DNA of 36,938 nt from Chloroflexota bacterium. GTDB lineage: Bacteria > Chloroflexota > Dehalococcoidia > JACPEP01. Positions 14,414 through 23,739 of the stretch are shown in pieces; the stretch's first letter is position 1, and each line of letters opens with the position of its first letter. The DNA is taken from contig JACPEP010000009.1 of the NCBI GenBank assembly GCA_016183425.1, positions 1 to 36,938 on the forward strand. The letters run 5' to 3'. The notes under the pieces are model-generated. The model saw only the letters and a program-made list of their open reading frames with translations. It ran no database searches and was not told the origin of the DNA. A program made the position numbers and the translations under genes.

Positions 14414-17400
14414 ATGCACTCGAAAGCATGGAGAGCGGCCGATTTGAGTGAGAAAGTAGAGCAGACTAGCGCCCCCTTTGGTCATAGTACCAGCCGTGTT
14501 TCTGATACGGCAGAAGAACGGGTGTTTCGCGATCAAGCGGTACGGCTTTTCACTTATCTACGTGAGCTAACCCAACTCCGGTCGAAGACCATTAGAACCC
14601 TTGACCAATATGAGAAAGTGCTGTGGCTGTGTGACATACCGCGCCAACCCGGCTGCCATTCAATGGCTTGGCAGTCTGCTGAGGAAAGGCAAGGCGCGGA
14701 GACATGGGTGGAAATCCACAAGCCACCATTAAAAGCTGCACCAAGGCCACCAAAGACACTTCTGGACTGGATGGACAACCGTGAAATAGACAATTCCTCA
14801 CTCGATATGCCACCACTGCGAGAGCGGATTCCGGCAGGCGCGCCCCCCTCGGGAGAAGAAGTCACAGGTTCTGGGCAGTTTCGGGAGTTGAAAGACTGTC
14901 CTGAGGTCAAGATGCTGTGGGAGAAGTACGTTGAACAGGAGTGGTGGCCCTGGGCCGAAAAGGATCGGGAGCTTCAAAAGATCCAGAAGGTCTACACCGA
15001 CCTGTTCTCAATATATCAAAAACAGCAGCGTTTGGGCGAACAATATGAAGTGGTCCTCGGTCTGGGATGCCTCGCTTGGCGGACGCCAGAAGGACAAGAG
15101 ATAAAACGCCATCTCATCACGGCACAAACCGCTTTAACCTTTGACAGCGTACGTGGGATCATAACGGTCGGACCTGCGGGTGAGGGAGCTAAGCTGGCCC
15201 TAGAACAAGACATGGTGGAGCCGAGCCAACGTCCAAGCGCAACAGAACAACAGACTATCGAAACCACAATAACCGAAATCGGGGACGAAATATGGGACGG
15301 TACCCTCGTCAATGATGTGTTGAAGAGTTGGGTTCATGCAGTGTCGGAAAGGGGACAGTTCGACGATACACTCGAGCCTCCTTCAAGAACCGACGTAAAC
15401 CCAATAGTCCACTTGGCGCCGGCAATCATTCTGCGCAAACGCACCGAACGTAACCTGCTTCGAGTTCTCCAAAAAATCATTGACCAGCTTAGTAACGAGG
15501 AATCGCAAATACCGGTAGGCATTAAGCGTTTAACTATGATCATGGATGACACGACTCATGTGGCTCGGGAGGACGAAGATTTTGACGCTGAATCGGCGGT
15601 AGCTCAGGACATTTACTTCCCATTACCGGCCAATGAGCAGCAGATAGATATTGCCACTAAGCTATCGGCCAGGCAGGGAGTGCTAGTCGAAGGGCCGCCG
15701 GGAACGGGCAAGTCACACACCATCGCCAACTTGGTGTGTCACCTGCTTGCGACAGGAAAGCGTGTTTTAGTCACCAGTCACACCTCACGAGCTTTGAGAG
15801 TTCTGCGAGACAAGTTTCCAAAGGACGTAGCCCAGCTCTGTATCGTCCTTCTTGGAGATGATATTAACGCCATCCAAGCACTCGAATATTCGGTGCAAGG
15901 GATTACTGATCGCAACAATCGCTGGAACCCACAAGCCAATCGTACGTTAGAGGCAAACCTGGAAAAGGAACTTGACGAAGCCCGGAGGCATGAAGCGCAA
16001 ACATTAAGCAAACTCAGAGCCGTTCGAGAAGCCGAGACATACAGACACATGCCTCTCTTCGGCTCCTATAAAGGCACGGGGGCAGCTATTGCCAGCCAGC
16101 TCAGAGAGGAAGAAGCGCGTCATTCGTGGCTCTCCGTGGAACCAGAGGCAGAGCACGAGCCACCTGTTTCGGACGAGGAAGCGGTAGAGCTTCTCCAACT
16201 CCTCCGGCTAATCAGTACCAGAGGGACGGAGGAATTGGCCCTAGTGTCTTTGAAGCCAGAAGTGCTTGTTGCTCCTGACAAGTTCGCAGCGATGGTCTCG
16301 GCAGAAAAAAATGCCTATTCACGGCTTGCAGAGGCAGAACGGGAACGTAGTCACTCGGCATACCCCTTGCTGGCGAAGGCAAGGCCAGAACAACTTGGAG
16401 ACCTGTCTAACGGGCTGGCAGATTTCGTCAGGACCTGTGAGGCAGTCAGCAATCACATTCAACCCTGGGTGGCAAGGGCCGCCAAGGAGATCACTGCAGG
16501 TTTGGATGGGCGCTGGCGAGAATTGTTCAACATGACCATGAGCCACCTTGCGTTCGTTGAAGATCGCTGTCGGCAGGCATCTGAGCTTCAGATATTAGGG
16601 CTGGGGAATCGGGATCGAAGCATAGTAAGAGCCCATGCTTCCGAATTGTTACATCACTTGGAAACAGGTGGCAAGCTGGGTTTTTGGCCATTTGTTCCGA
16701 AAGTTGTGAAAGAAGGTAAGTATCTGATCAAAGAAGTCTACGTTGATGGGCGTCTATGTGACAGCCCCCAATCTTTGAAAAAGCTTATTGAATGGTTGGA
16801 GATTGCCGACCATTTGGAGGTTATAAAGGGGAACTGGTGCGAGGTTACCGAACCTCCGTCTGGAACTTTCGCCACCCAGGTTTCAGGATATTTGGATTTG
16901 TGTAAAGCGCTCGAATCGTCCCTGGGGCTACGTGACAAGGTCTTGGCCCTCAAGGAATTAATTGGTGGTATACCAGGGCTTCCTGAGCCGACCTGGCACA
17001 CGGTCCAAGATCTAAAGTCTTTGCAGAGAGCCACTAAGGCGGCCATGCTTGAGAAGGAACTCGAGCGAGCCCGAAAGCCATTCGAAGATTTGGAGAATAT
17101 CGTGCGGCCAGTAGCATTAAGTCCCCAAGCTCACCCAGCGAACAGAGAAGTCCTCGAATCCGTTGCTCAACGGGACGTTGACCGCTACCAAGAGGCGTAT
17201 TCTAAGCAGTGCAATCTTAAGGAGTCCAAGGAACAAGTGCGACGCCGAAACTTCCTAAGAGAACGGCTAGAGGCCTGCGCGACAGAATTGGTAAAAGAAT
17301 TGGGCTCCAGCTTTCAAGACGAAAATTGGGATAATCGGATGGCCCAATTCACCGCCGCGTGGAGTTGGCGTAGGGCTGACCGCTGGCTAAGAGAGCTTCG

Positions 17401-19732
17401 CGATTCCAATGCGCACAGACAACTCGTACTAGAGCTTGATGCGCACCGACGTCGGGTACTCGAGCTAACCAGTCAGTTGGCCGCCGAAAAAGCCTGGGGG
17501 CATGTTTTTCACAGACTGGACGAAGAGCAACGCCAGCACCTCGTGGCTTGGACAATGGCTATCAAGCGCATCGGCAAGGATAAGGGGAAATATGCCAGCA
17601 TGCACCGCAGGGCGGCTCGCGATCACATGGAAAAATGCCGCTCTGCAATTCCAGCTTGGATCATGCCAATTTATCGGGTAGCAGAATCGATCAATCCAGT
17701 CACAGATGCATTCGATGTAGTTATCATTGACGAAGCCAGTCAGTCCGGTCCCGAAGCTCTCTTTCTCCAATATCTTGCAAAGAAAATCATCGTAGTTGGT
17801 GACGATAAACAGATCAGTCCAGATAATATCGGCATCGTCCGTGAGAACGTGGAACTTCTGAGGCAGAAGTATATCCCAGACTTACCACATAGTGATGCCT
17901 TGGGTTCCGACAACAGCTTCTTCGATCAAGCCAAGATTCGCTATGGAGGAAGAGTCCGATTGCGAGAACACTTCCGATGCATGCCTGAAATCATACAGTT
18001 TTCTAACAATCTCTGTTACGGCACGGAACCTTTGGAGCCATTGAGGCAGTACGGCGCAGATCGTCTAGAGCCGGTCATAGTGCGCCCCATTATTGATGGG
18101 TACCAGAGAGGCAGTAGCGGTAGAATAGAGAACCCACCGGAGGCTGAAGCGGTAGCCGACGAGATTAAGCGTTGCTGTCAGGACCCTGCATACAATGGCA
18201 AGTCGATGGGGGTGATTAGTCTTCTAGGAGAAGCCCAAGCAAACCTGATCCATAAGCTGCTTCTGGAAAGGATTGGACCCCAAGAGGTTGAAAAGAGAAG
18301 CCTCGTATGTGGGGATTCTTATGCTTTTCAAGGAGATGAGCGCGATGTAATGTTTCTAAGTCTTGTTTCGGCTCCTGGTGAAGGTCATCGAATCGGGACT
18401 CTGACCAGCGACCGAGACAAGAGACGGTTCAACGTAGCTGTGAGCCGTGCGCGGGACCAATTGTGGCTGTTCCATACCGCCACTCTAAATGATTTGAGCC
18501 ACGATTGTCTGCGCTATCAACTCCTAGATTACTGCCTAAACCCTAAAGTTGAGCCGCGTGTGTTGGAGGGCATAGACACCGATGCGCTCCGCAACGCAGC
18601 CAACAACTCATCCCGCAGACAGGACGCCCAATCACGCCCCTTTGAAAGCTGGTTCGAGGTCGACGTTTTCCTGAAGATCTTGGAGCGAGGCTATCGGGTA
18701 ATCCCACAATTCGAGGTTGCGGGACGGCGGATTGATCTCGTGGTCGTGGGGATGCAGGGCCGGCTTGCAGTTGAATGCGATGGTGATGAGTGGCACGGTG
18801 CTGAAAAATACGATGAGGATATGGCACGCCAGAGGATACTAGAGCGATGCGGCTGGACATTCTGGCGCGTTCTGGGTAGCGAATTTTACCGAAACCAGGA
18901 TCAGGCACTGGAAAGCCTGTGGGAAACTCTGGACAAGCATGAAATTTATCCGCATGGCAGAACTCGGCGTGCCCACTCTGGCAGCGTCCCCACAGAGATC
19001 ATCCAAACATACGTAATATCTCCTGACGGAGGAGAAGATGCACTAACATCTGCACCCGGCGAGACGGAAGCTAACGAAGAACACCAGCTAGGATTCGAGG
19101 GCATCGAAGCCAATAGTAGCGTCGGTTCCGGCGAAGTGGCAATGCCTGCACGTCAAGTGTTAAAGCTGCAGCGAGGGGCTGAAACTCGACGCGAGAATGG
19201 CGTTGGTAAAGGCTCCGCAAACTTCTTCCTAGCCCCGTACCGGGGCTGGATCGCTAAGCCTCTACCCGATCCGCGCACAGCTTCCACAAATGAGGTAGAG
19301 CTTGCTCTCGTTGAGATCATTGATGCAGAGGGGCCCATGCCGTGCCACCGGGCCTATCACATATACGCAAAGGCGGCTGGCATTCACAAGGTAGGTCGTC
19401 AGATTCGCGATTTATTCAACCGAGCTATCTCGCAGGCAGTCGGCTATAAACTCCTTGAAGAAGCCCACGAATACGGAACTAATGACCAGATGAACAAGGT
19501 TGTGCGGAAGTATGGCACGTCGCCAGTAGTGCCTCGGCTCCGCAGCGACAGGCAACTTGATGAGATTCCCCCCTCTGAGTTAGCCGCAGTGATGAACTGG
19601 TTGCTGCAACAAAAGCCAGGCTTTGATGATGAAGAGCTGCTTCGGCGCATCTTGGACATCTACGAAGTGGAGCGCCTGACGTCGGGCATTCGGGAAAGAC
19701 TGTTACAAGTTAAGAGACGACTCTCGATTTAG
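14414..19732 (+). CDS. Large SF1 helicase with C-terminal Vsr/DUF559-like nuclease (defence-type)
   Basis: This is a 1772-aa multidomain protein. After an unassigned N-terminal region of about 400 residues comes an SF1 (Upf1/DNA2-like) helicase. Its Walker A is GPPGTGKS (427-434), Walker B DEAS (1106-1109), then GDDKQ (about 1131), FQGDE and NVAVSRARDQLW (about 1310-1355). A long coiled-coil-rich insertion separates Walker A from Walker B. Residues about 1410-1510 form a PD-(D/E)xK domain of the Vsr/DUF559/MTES_1575 kind, with IDLVVVG (D1441) and VECDGDEWHG (E1454). The C-terminal 170 residues resemble DUF3320 of large helicase proteins. Similar helicase-Vsr architectures occur among antiphage proteins (Hhe-like); defence is inferred, and no HEPN motif was recognised. 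ATG 14414 has GGAG directly abutting it. TTG 14444 has GGAGAG at 8-base spacing and may be the true start. GC is lower than in flanking genes. Confidence 0.85.
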   Translation: MHSKAWRAADLSEKVEQTSAPFGHSTSRVSDTAEERVFRDQAVRLFTYLRELTQLRSKTIRTLDQYEKVLWLCDIPRQPGCHSMAWQSAEERQGAETWVEIHKPPLKAAPRPPKTLLDWMDNREIDNSSLDMPPLRERIPAGAPPSGEEVTGSGQFRELKDCPEVKMLWEKYVEQEWWPWAEKDRELQKIQKVYTDLFSIYQKQQRLGEQYEVVLGLGCLAWRTPEGQEIKRHLITAQTALTFDSVRGIITVGPAGEGAKLALEQDMVEPSQRPSATEQQTIETTITEIGDEIWDGTLVNDVLKSWVHAVSERGQFDDTLEPPSRTDVNPIVHLAPAIILRKRTERNLLRVLQKIIDQLSNEESQIPVGIKRLTMIMDDTTHVAREDEDFDAESAVAQDIYFPLPANEQQIDIATKLSARQGVLVEGPPGTGKSHTIANLVCHLLATGKRVLVTSHTSRALRVLRDKFPKDVAQLCIVLLGDDINAIQALEYSVQGITDRNNRWNPQANRTLEANLEKELDEARRHEAQTLSKLRAVREAETYRHMPLFGSYKGTGAAIASQLREEEARHSWLSVEPEAEHEPPVSDEEAVELLQLLRLISTRGTEELALVSLKPEVLVAPDKFAAMVSAEKNAYSRLAEAERERSHSAYPLLAKARPEQLGDLSNGLADFVRTCEAVSNHIQPWVARAAKEITAGLDGRWRELFNMTMSHLAFVEDRCRQASELQILGLGNRDRSIVRAHASELLHHLETGGKLGFWPFVPKVVKEGKYLIKEVYVDGRLCDSPQSLKKLIEWLEIADHLEVIKGNWCEVTEPPSGTFATQVSGYLDLCKALESSLGLRDKVLALKELIGGIPGLPEPTWHTVQDLKSLQRATKAAMLEKELERARKPFEDLENIVRPVALSPQAHPANREVLESVAQRDVDRYQEAYSKQCNLKESKEQVRRRNFLRERLEACATELVKELGSSFQDENWDNRMAQFTAAWSWRRADRWLRELRDSNAHRQLVLELDAHRRRVLELTSQLAAEKAWGHVFHRLDEEQRQHLVAWTMAIKRIGKDKGKYASMHRRAARDHMEKCRSAIPAWIMPIYRVAESINPVTDAFDVVIIDEASQSGPEALFLQYLAKKIIVVGDDKQISPDNIGIVRENVELLRQKYIPDLPHSDALGSDNSFFDQAKIRYGGRVRLREHFRCMPEIIQFSNNLCYGTEPLEPLRQYGADRLEPVIVRPIIDGYQRGSSGRIENPPEAEAVADEIKRCCQDPAYNGKSMGVISLLGEAQANLIHKLLLERIGPQEVEKRSLVCGDSYAFQGDERDVMFLSLVSAPGEGHRIGTLTSDRDKRRFNVAVSRARDQLWLFHTATLNDLSHDCLRYQLLDYCLNPKVEPRVLEGIDTDALRNAANNSSRRQDAQSRPFESWFEVDVFLKILERGYRVIPQFEVAGRRIDLVVVGMQGRLAVECDGDEWHGAEKYDEDMARQRILERCGWTFWRVLGSEFYRNQDQALESLWETLDKHEIYPHGRTRRAHSGSVPTEIIQTYVISPDGGEDALTSAPGETEANEEHQLGFEGIEANSSVGSGEVAMPARQVLKLQRGAETRRENGVGKGSANFFLAPYRGWIAKPLPDPRTASTNEVELALVEIIDAEGPMPCHRAYHIYAKAAGIHKVGRQIRDLFNRAISQAVGYKLLEEAHEYGTNDQMNKVVRKYGTSPVVPRLRSDRQLDEIPPSELAAVMNWLLQQKPGFDDEELLRRILDIYEVERLTSGIRERLLQVKRRLSI

Positions 19733-19933
19733 CAAGTCGCTACTGATTCTGGTCTGTCAACGTTTAGCATAGGGTAGAGCCACAGGAAATCGCTTTTTGT
19801 CTGTCGCTTCCTCTCCCATACAGCCGCTCGCGAAGGCTTCCCCCTTCGACTGAGACTTGACGGCGAAATCTTGAGGGCTCAAGACCGAAGGGTATCCTTT
19901 TTCAGCACCCGTGGTGCTCATGGAAAGCGCCTA

Positions 19934-20692
19934 TCACATCATGGTCAGGCCGCCGCTGATGCTCAGGGTCTGGCCGGTGATGAAAGAGGCATCGTCGCTG
20001 GCGAGGAAGACTACGGCGCTGGCGATTTCCTCCGGCCGAGCTAAGCGGCGCAGTGGTGTGGCCTGAACGATAGCGTCGATGACCCGCTTTCCCCACTCCT
20101 GGCTGGTTATCTCTGCCAGAAGGGGGGTATCGGTGATGCCGGGACAGATGCAGTTAACGTTGATGTTGTAGCGCGCCATTTCCCGGGCCATGGTCTTGCT
20201 GAAGGCGATTATGCCGCCTTTGGCCGCGGAGTAGACGGCTTCCCCGGTGCTCCCCGCTCGCCCGGCGTCGGAGCTGATGTTCACGATCTTGCCCCGCTTC
20301 CGCTCTATCATCCCGTCCAGAACGGCCCGGGTACAGATGATGGGCCCCAGTAGATTGATGGCGATAAGCCGCTGCCACAGCTCCTCCGAGTTCTGGACGA
20401 AGAGCTGAAGCTTATCCCATCCGGCGTTGTTCACCAGGATGTCAATGCGGCCCATCTCCTGGATGCCCCGCTGCACCGCCTGATTCACCTGAGAGCTTTG
20501 GGTGACATCCATCTCCAGGGCTAGGCCCCGCCGCCCGATGGCCTCGATTTCCCTAGCTACTTTAGTGGCCCCTTCTCGGTCCAGGTCGCCCACCAGGACA
20601 TCGGCCCCCTCTCGGGCCAGAGCAAGACAAATGGCCCGCCCGATGCCTCGCCCCCCTCCGGTAACCAGGGCGACTCTATCCGCTAGCTTCAT
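19934..20692 (-). CDS. BadH-like short-chain dehydrogenase
   Basis: A 252-aa classical SDR that uses NAD(P) to oxidise or reduce a hydroxyl/ketone. The cofactor motif TGGGRGIG is at residues 11-18, NNAG at 88-91, and the catalytic set is N113, S141, Y154 and K158. The stretches NNAGWD, IAINLLG, SSDAGRAGSTGEAVYSAAKGG and the ending FITGQTLSISGGLTM closely resemble BadH (2-hydroxycyclohexanecarboxyl-CoA dehydrogenase) from recall. A role in alicyclic acyl-CoA beta-oxidation is therefore plausible, but FabG-like activity cannot be excluded. AAGGAGGG lies 5 bases before the ATG. It is the last gene of a minus-strand run, 30 bases after an amidohydrolase with which it is probably co-transcribed. 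Confidence 0.85.
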   Translation of the reverse strand: MKLADRVALVTGGGRGIGRAICLALAREGADVLVGDLDREGATKVAREIEAIGRRGLALEMDVTQSSQVNQAVQRGIQEMGRIDILVNNAGWDKLQLFVQNSEELWQRLIAINLLGPIICTRAVLDGMIERKRGKIVNISSDAGRAGSTGEAVYSAAKGGIIAFSKTMAREMARYNINVNCICPGITDTPLLAEITSQEWGKRVIDAIVQATPLRRLARPEEIASAVVFLASDDASFITGQTLSISGGLTMM

Positions 20693-20722
20693 CTTTCCCT
20701 CCTTATGTCAACAACCACCTCA

Positions 20723-21553
20723 TCAGCCACCGAAGAGAATCCGCTCCGCATTGCGATAAAGCACCTTTTCCATGGTGCTGCTTTTCAAAGGCAGGGCACA
20801 GAAATCACGTATGTTGTCCCCAATGCCCTGGGGAATGGCGGGCCAATCGGAGCCGAAGATTGTTTTATCGGCGTTGCGCTCGAACTCGGGAAAGTAATCC
20901 AGGAGGCGCTGGGGAGGCAGACCAGAAATCTCCATGTAGATGTTGGAATGGTGCCGGGCCAGGAAGAAAGCTCGCTCATAAAAGGGACCCCGACCGCTGT
21001 GGGCCATGACGATGGTCAGGCGGGGGAAATCCACGGCCACATCGTCCAGGTAGAGGGGGTCGCCGTACTTCATGCGCGACCCTCGAAAGGTAGAGGAGCC
21101 CGTATGAATGAGGACCGGTATCCTCAGCCGCTGAGCCTCGGCATAGACGGGGTATATAGAGACATCGTTGGGGTAGTAGAGGCCGTAGGGAGGCAAGAGT
21201 TTGAGCCCTCTCATGCCCAGTTCCTCGACGCAGTAGACCAGCCGGGCCGCCGGGTCGGCCTCATTGTTGGGGTTGATGCTAGCAAAGGGGATGAGCATCT
21301 CCTCCCCGCGACAGAACTGGGCCACGAACTCGTTGGGCACCATGCCCGTGGTCACCGGAGCGTTCTCGGCCAGAATGACGCCATAGTGCACTCCCTCCTT
21401 CTGGAGATGGGCCTTGAGGGAGGCGGGGTGGGCGATGATAGCCATGCGCTCCTCGAAGGTCTCCGGATTCAGACGGCGCACGAAATCCAGGGAGGGAGGA
21501 TTGTACTGTTCCTTCTGAAGAATGTGAATATGGAAATCGATGACCTCAGGCAT
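20723..21553 (-). CDS. Amidohydrolase-2 family protein (ACMSD-like TIM barrel)
   Basis: This 276-aa metal-dependent hydrolase or decarboxylase belongs to the amidohydrolase-related family. H8 and H10 (DFHIHI) form the first metal site. H150 (LIHTGSS), H185 (MAHSGRGP) and D236 (FGSDWP) complete the expected metal and catalytic set. Members hydrolyse C-N, C-O or lactone bonds or decarboxylate aromatic acids; the substrate cannot be read from sequence. AAGG lies just upstream of ATG. Next to a BadH-like SDR and a FadH-like reductase, it probably serves breakdown of a cyclic or aromatic compound. A palindromic repeat separates it from the reductase gene, so it may have its own promoter. Confidence 0.82.
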   Translation of the reverse strand: MPEVIDFHIHILQKEQYNPPSLDFVRRLNPETFEERMAIIAHPASLKAHLQKEGVHYGVILAENAPVTTGMVPNEFVAQFCRGEEMLIPFASINPNNEADPAARLVYCVEELGMRGLKLLPPYGLYYPNDVSIYPVYAEAQRLRIPVLIHTGSSTFRGSRMKYGDPLYLDDVAVDFPRLTIVMAHSGRGPFYERAFFLARHHSNIYMEISGLPPQRLLDYFPEFERNADKTIFGSDWPAIPQGIGDNIRDFCALPLKSSTMEKVLYRNAERILFGG

Positions 21554-21611
21554 TTTCCTTCTCTTTTAGTTCTTCCTTGTCAAAATAATAATAATCGAGG
21601 ATGTTGCGTTT

Positions 21612-21690
21612 GTCATTTTGAGGAGTCCCTGCCAGCGGGGATGACGAAGAATTTGAGAGATTCTTCTCCGCCTCTGGCGATCAGAATGAC
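21612..21690 (+). repeat. Fold-back interspersed repeat
   Basis: The ends GTCATTTTGA (21612-21621) and TCAGAATGAC (21681-21690) are inverted with one mismatch, giving a 79-bp fold-back unit. Its left part, GTCATTyTGAG-GAGTCC, matches 10417 onward, and both copies contain GAAGAAT. It lies between the FadH-like reductase and the downstream amidohydrolase. Confidence 0.7.
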
Positions 21691-21724
21691 AGGCTGCGAA
21701 TTTAACACTCCTCTTAATTTGCTA

Positions 21725-23722
21725 TTATAACTGGCAGGCCACCAGAAAGGCCTCATGAATGGCGTAGAGGGCGCTCCGGGGCCTTACCGCATCTCCCACC
21801 AAGTGAATCTCCTTGACGTTGCTCTTGAGAGCGTTGAATAGTCTATTTTCGGGCCAGGCGCCCACCGCCAGGACTATTGTATCCGCCGGCAAAAAACGCC
21901 GCCCCTCTTTGTGGGAGACCCAGACCCCCTCCTCCGTTATCTCCTCGGCTCTGGCTTCCGCAACCGTCTGAACTCCTGACTTTCTTAAGCTGAGGAGGGT
22001 GCTCCAACGGGTGGTGCGGCCGATGTCGTTGCCCAAGCGGGGCAGCATCTCCACCACCGTCACCTCTCTAGGGCCGCGGGTGGCGGCCAGCGCCTCTTGA
22101 TCAGGGAGAACCTGGTAGCGGGTCAAAAAGAGGGACGCCTCCGGGTTGGCCCCGCCTTGATAAGCCAGGAATAGAGCGACGTCGCACCCCACCCCACCAC
22201 CCCCGATGACCACCACCCGGTTTCCCGCCCCAACCTTGCCCTCCAGAATATCATTGGCGTGAACCACGTGGGGGAACTGGGCACCCGGGATAGACAGCGT
22301 CCTGGGGTTGGAGCCGGTAGCCACGACCACCGCCTCCGGGTTGAAAGCTGTCACCGTCTCTACGCTGGCGGTTCGGCCCAGTTCCACCCGAACACCTTTT
22401 TTCTTAAGCTGAATCTCCAGATAGGAGAGGAGGCGCTGAAAGTCTCCCTTTTCCGGGGAGGCGCTGGCGGGATGAAACTGGCCCCCCAGATGGTCATCCT
22501 TCTCCCATAGAGTGACCTGATGGCCTCTTTGGGTGGTCACCAGGGCGGCTTCCATTCCTCCTGGCCCGCCTCCGATCACCAGCACCCTCTTCCTGGCAAT
22601 GGCCGGACTTACTTGTCGTTCCCCCTCGTAGCCAGCGCGAGGATTTACCAGACAGGTAACCGGCTCATCGGCGAAGAGCCTATCGAAACACCCCTCCTGA
22701 CAACCGATACAGGGGACGATGTCTTCCACACTGCCCTCCAGAGCCTTTCTAGGGAAATAGGGATCGGCGTGGAGGGGCCGGGCCATAGAGACGAAATCCA
22801 CCAAACCCTCCCGAAGCGCGGACTCTGCCAGTTGGGGCTCGTTGATACGAATACCGCCGATAACGGGCACCCGTACCGCCCTCTTTATCTGGTGGATGAG
22901 GGGCATCCATGCCCCCGGCGGCACCGCCGAGGGGGTGATGGGGACGGTGGTCTCATGGCCACCCATAGTGACATGGATGGCATCCACCCCGGCTGTCTCC
23001 AAGGCGCCGGCGATGGCCTTGGCCTCCGGGAGGCCGTTGCCGCGGGGCAGCAGCTCATGTCCGGAGATGCGGCATATGATGGGGTAACCTCCCACCTCCT
23101 CACGGGCGAGACGGATTATCTCCAAGAGAAACCGTAGGCGGTTTTCTAGGCTGCCGCCGTAGTCATCGTTACGTTGGTTGGTGATGGGTGACAGAAACTC
23201 CCGAACCAGATAGCCGGTGCAGGCATTTATCTCCACGGCGTCGAAGCCGACCCGCCGCCCGCGGTCGATGTCCTCCACGAACTTCCTTTGTATCTCTTTG
23301 ATCTCGGGCACCGTCAACTCCCGAGGAGTTTCGCCGGTAAAGCGAGATGGGATGGGGGACGGGGAAACGGGGGGGCCGCCGATGACGCTAGAATGGGCGT
23401 ACTTGCCTGGGTGAAAGAGTTGGAAGGCGGCCAACGCCCCCTCAGCGTGAATGGCCTGGGTGAGTTCCTTCAGGCCGGGGAGAAACCGCTCCTCCCCGAT
23501 GCCGGGGGAAAGGGGGCCTTCCCGCCCCGACCCCTCGTCTACTTGGTAGGCCCCGGCAATCACCAGGCCAGTCCCTCCCGCCGCCCGCTCTCTGAAAAAA
23601 TCTACCATCTGCTGGCCGACATAGCTGTCCTGGGCGTAGTTGGTGTCTATACAGGCCATGACGATGCGATTCTTGATGGAGAGAGAGCCAAGGCGTCCCT
23701 CTTTAAAAAGGTGCGGAAACAT
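21725..23722 (-). CDS. FadH-like FMN/4Fe-4S/FAD reductase (old yellow enzyme family)
   Basis: A 665-aa NAD(P)H-dependent flavoprotein with the 2,4-dienoyl-CoA reductase/enoate reductase layout. Residues 1-330 are the FMN TIM barrel (LSIKNRIVMA, QLFHPGKYA, NQRNDDYGGSLENR). A 4Fe-4S cluster is held by C338, C341, C345 and C357. An FAD fold begins at GGGPGG (384-389) and a second Rossmann fold at IGGGGVG (506-512). ATG 23722 is chosen because MFPHLFKEG is the usual N-terminus and upstream codons overlap the preceding gene. No strong Shine-Dalgarno precedes it, and it starts 17 bases after that gene's stop, suggesting translational coupling. It probably reduces an unsaturated acyl-CoA or enoate in the same pathway as the BadH-like SDR; the exact substrate is unknown. 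Confidence 0.9.
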   Translation of the reverse strand: MFPHLFKEGRLGSLSIKNRIVMACIDTNYAQDSYVGQQMVDFFRERAAGGTGLVIAGAYQVDEGSGREGPLSPGIGEERFLPGLKELTQAIHAEGALAAFQLFHPGKYAHSSVIGGPPVSPSPIPSRFTGETPRELTVPEIKEIQRKFVEDIDRGRRVGFDAVEINACTGYLVREFLSPITNQRNDDYGGSLENRLRFLLEIIRLAREEVGGYPIICRISGHELLPRGNGLPEAKAIAGALETAGVDAIHVTMGGHETTVPITPSAVPPGAWMPLIHQIKRAVRVPVIGGIRINEPQLAESALREGLVDFVSMARPLHADPYFPRKALEGSVEDIVPCIGCQEGCFDRLFADEPVTCLVNPRAGYEGERQVSPAIARKRVLVIGGGPGGMEAALVTTQRGHQVTLWEKDDHLGGQFHPASASPEKGDFQRLLSYLEIQLKKKGVRVELGRTASVETVTAFNPEAVVVATGSNPRTLSIPGAQFPHVVHANDILEGKVGAGNRVVVIGGGGVGCDVALFLAYQGGANPEASLFLTRYQVLPDQEALAATRGPREVTVVEMLPRLGNDIGRTTRWSTLLSLRKSGVQTVAEARAEEITEEGVWVSHKEGRRFLPADTIVLAVGAWPENRLFNALKSNVKEIHLVGDAVRPRSALYAIHEAFLVACQL

Positions 23723-23739
23723 CGTTGTCGAGGCCACAG

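Noticed and set aside
19900-19925. Intrinsic terminator between the helicase and SDR genes (AGCACC/GGTGCT hairpin)
   Set aside because: The T-run lies on the wrong side for the plus strand and becomes an A-run on the minus strand.
20705-21730. Plus-strand open frame of 341 codons
   Set aside because: Lies opposite the amidohydrolase gene, which has full metal-ligand motifs; this frame has none.
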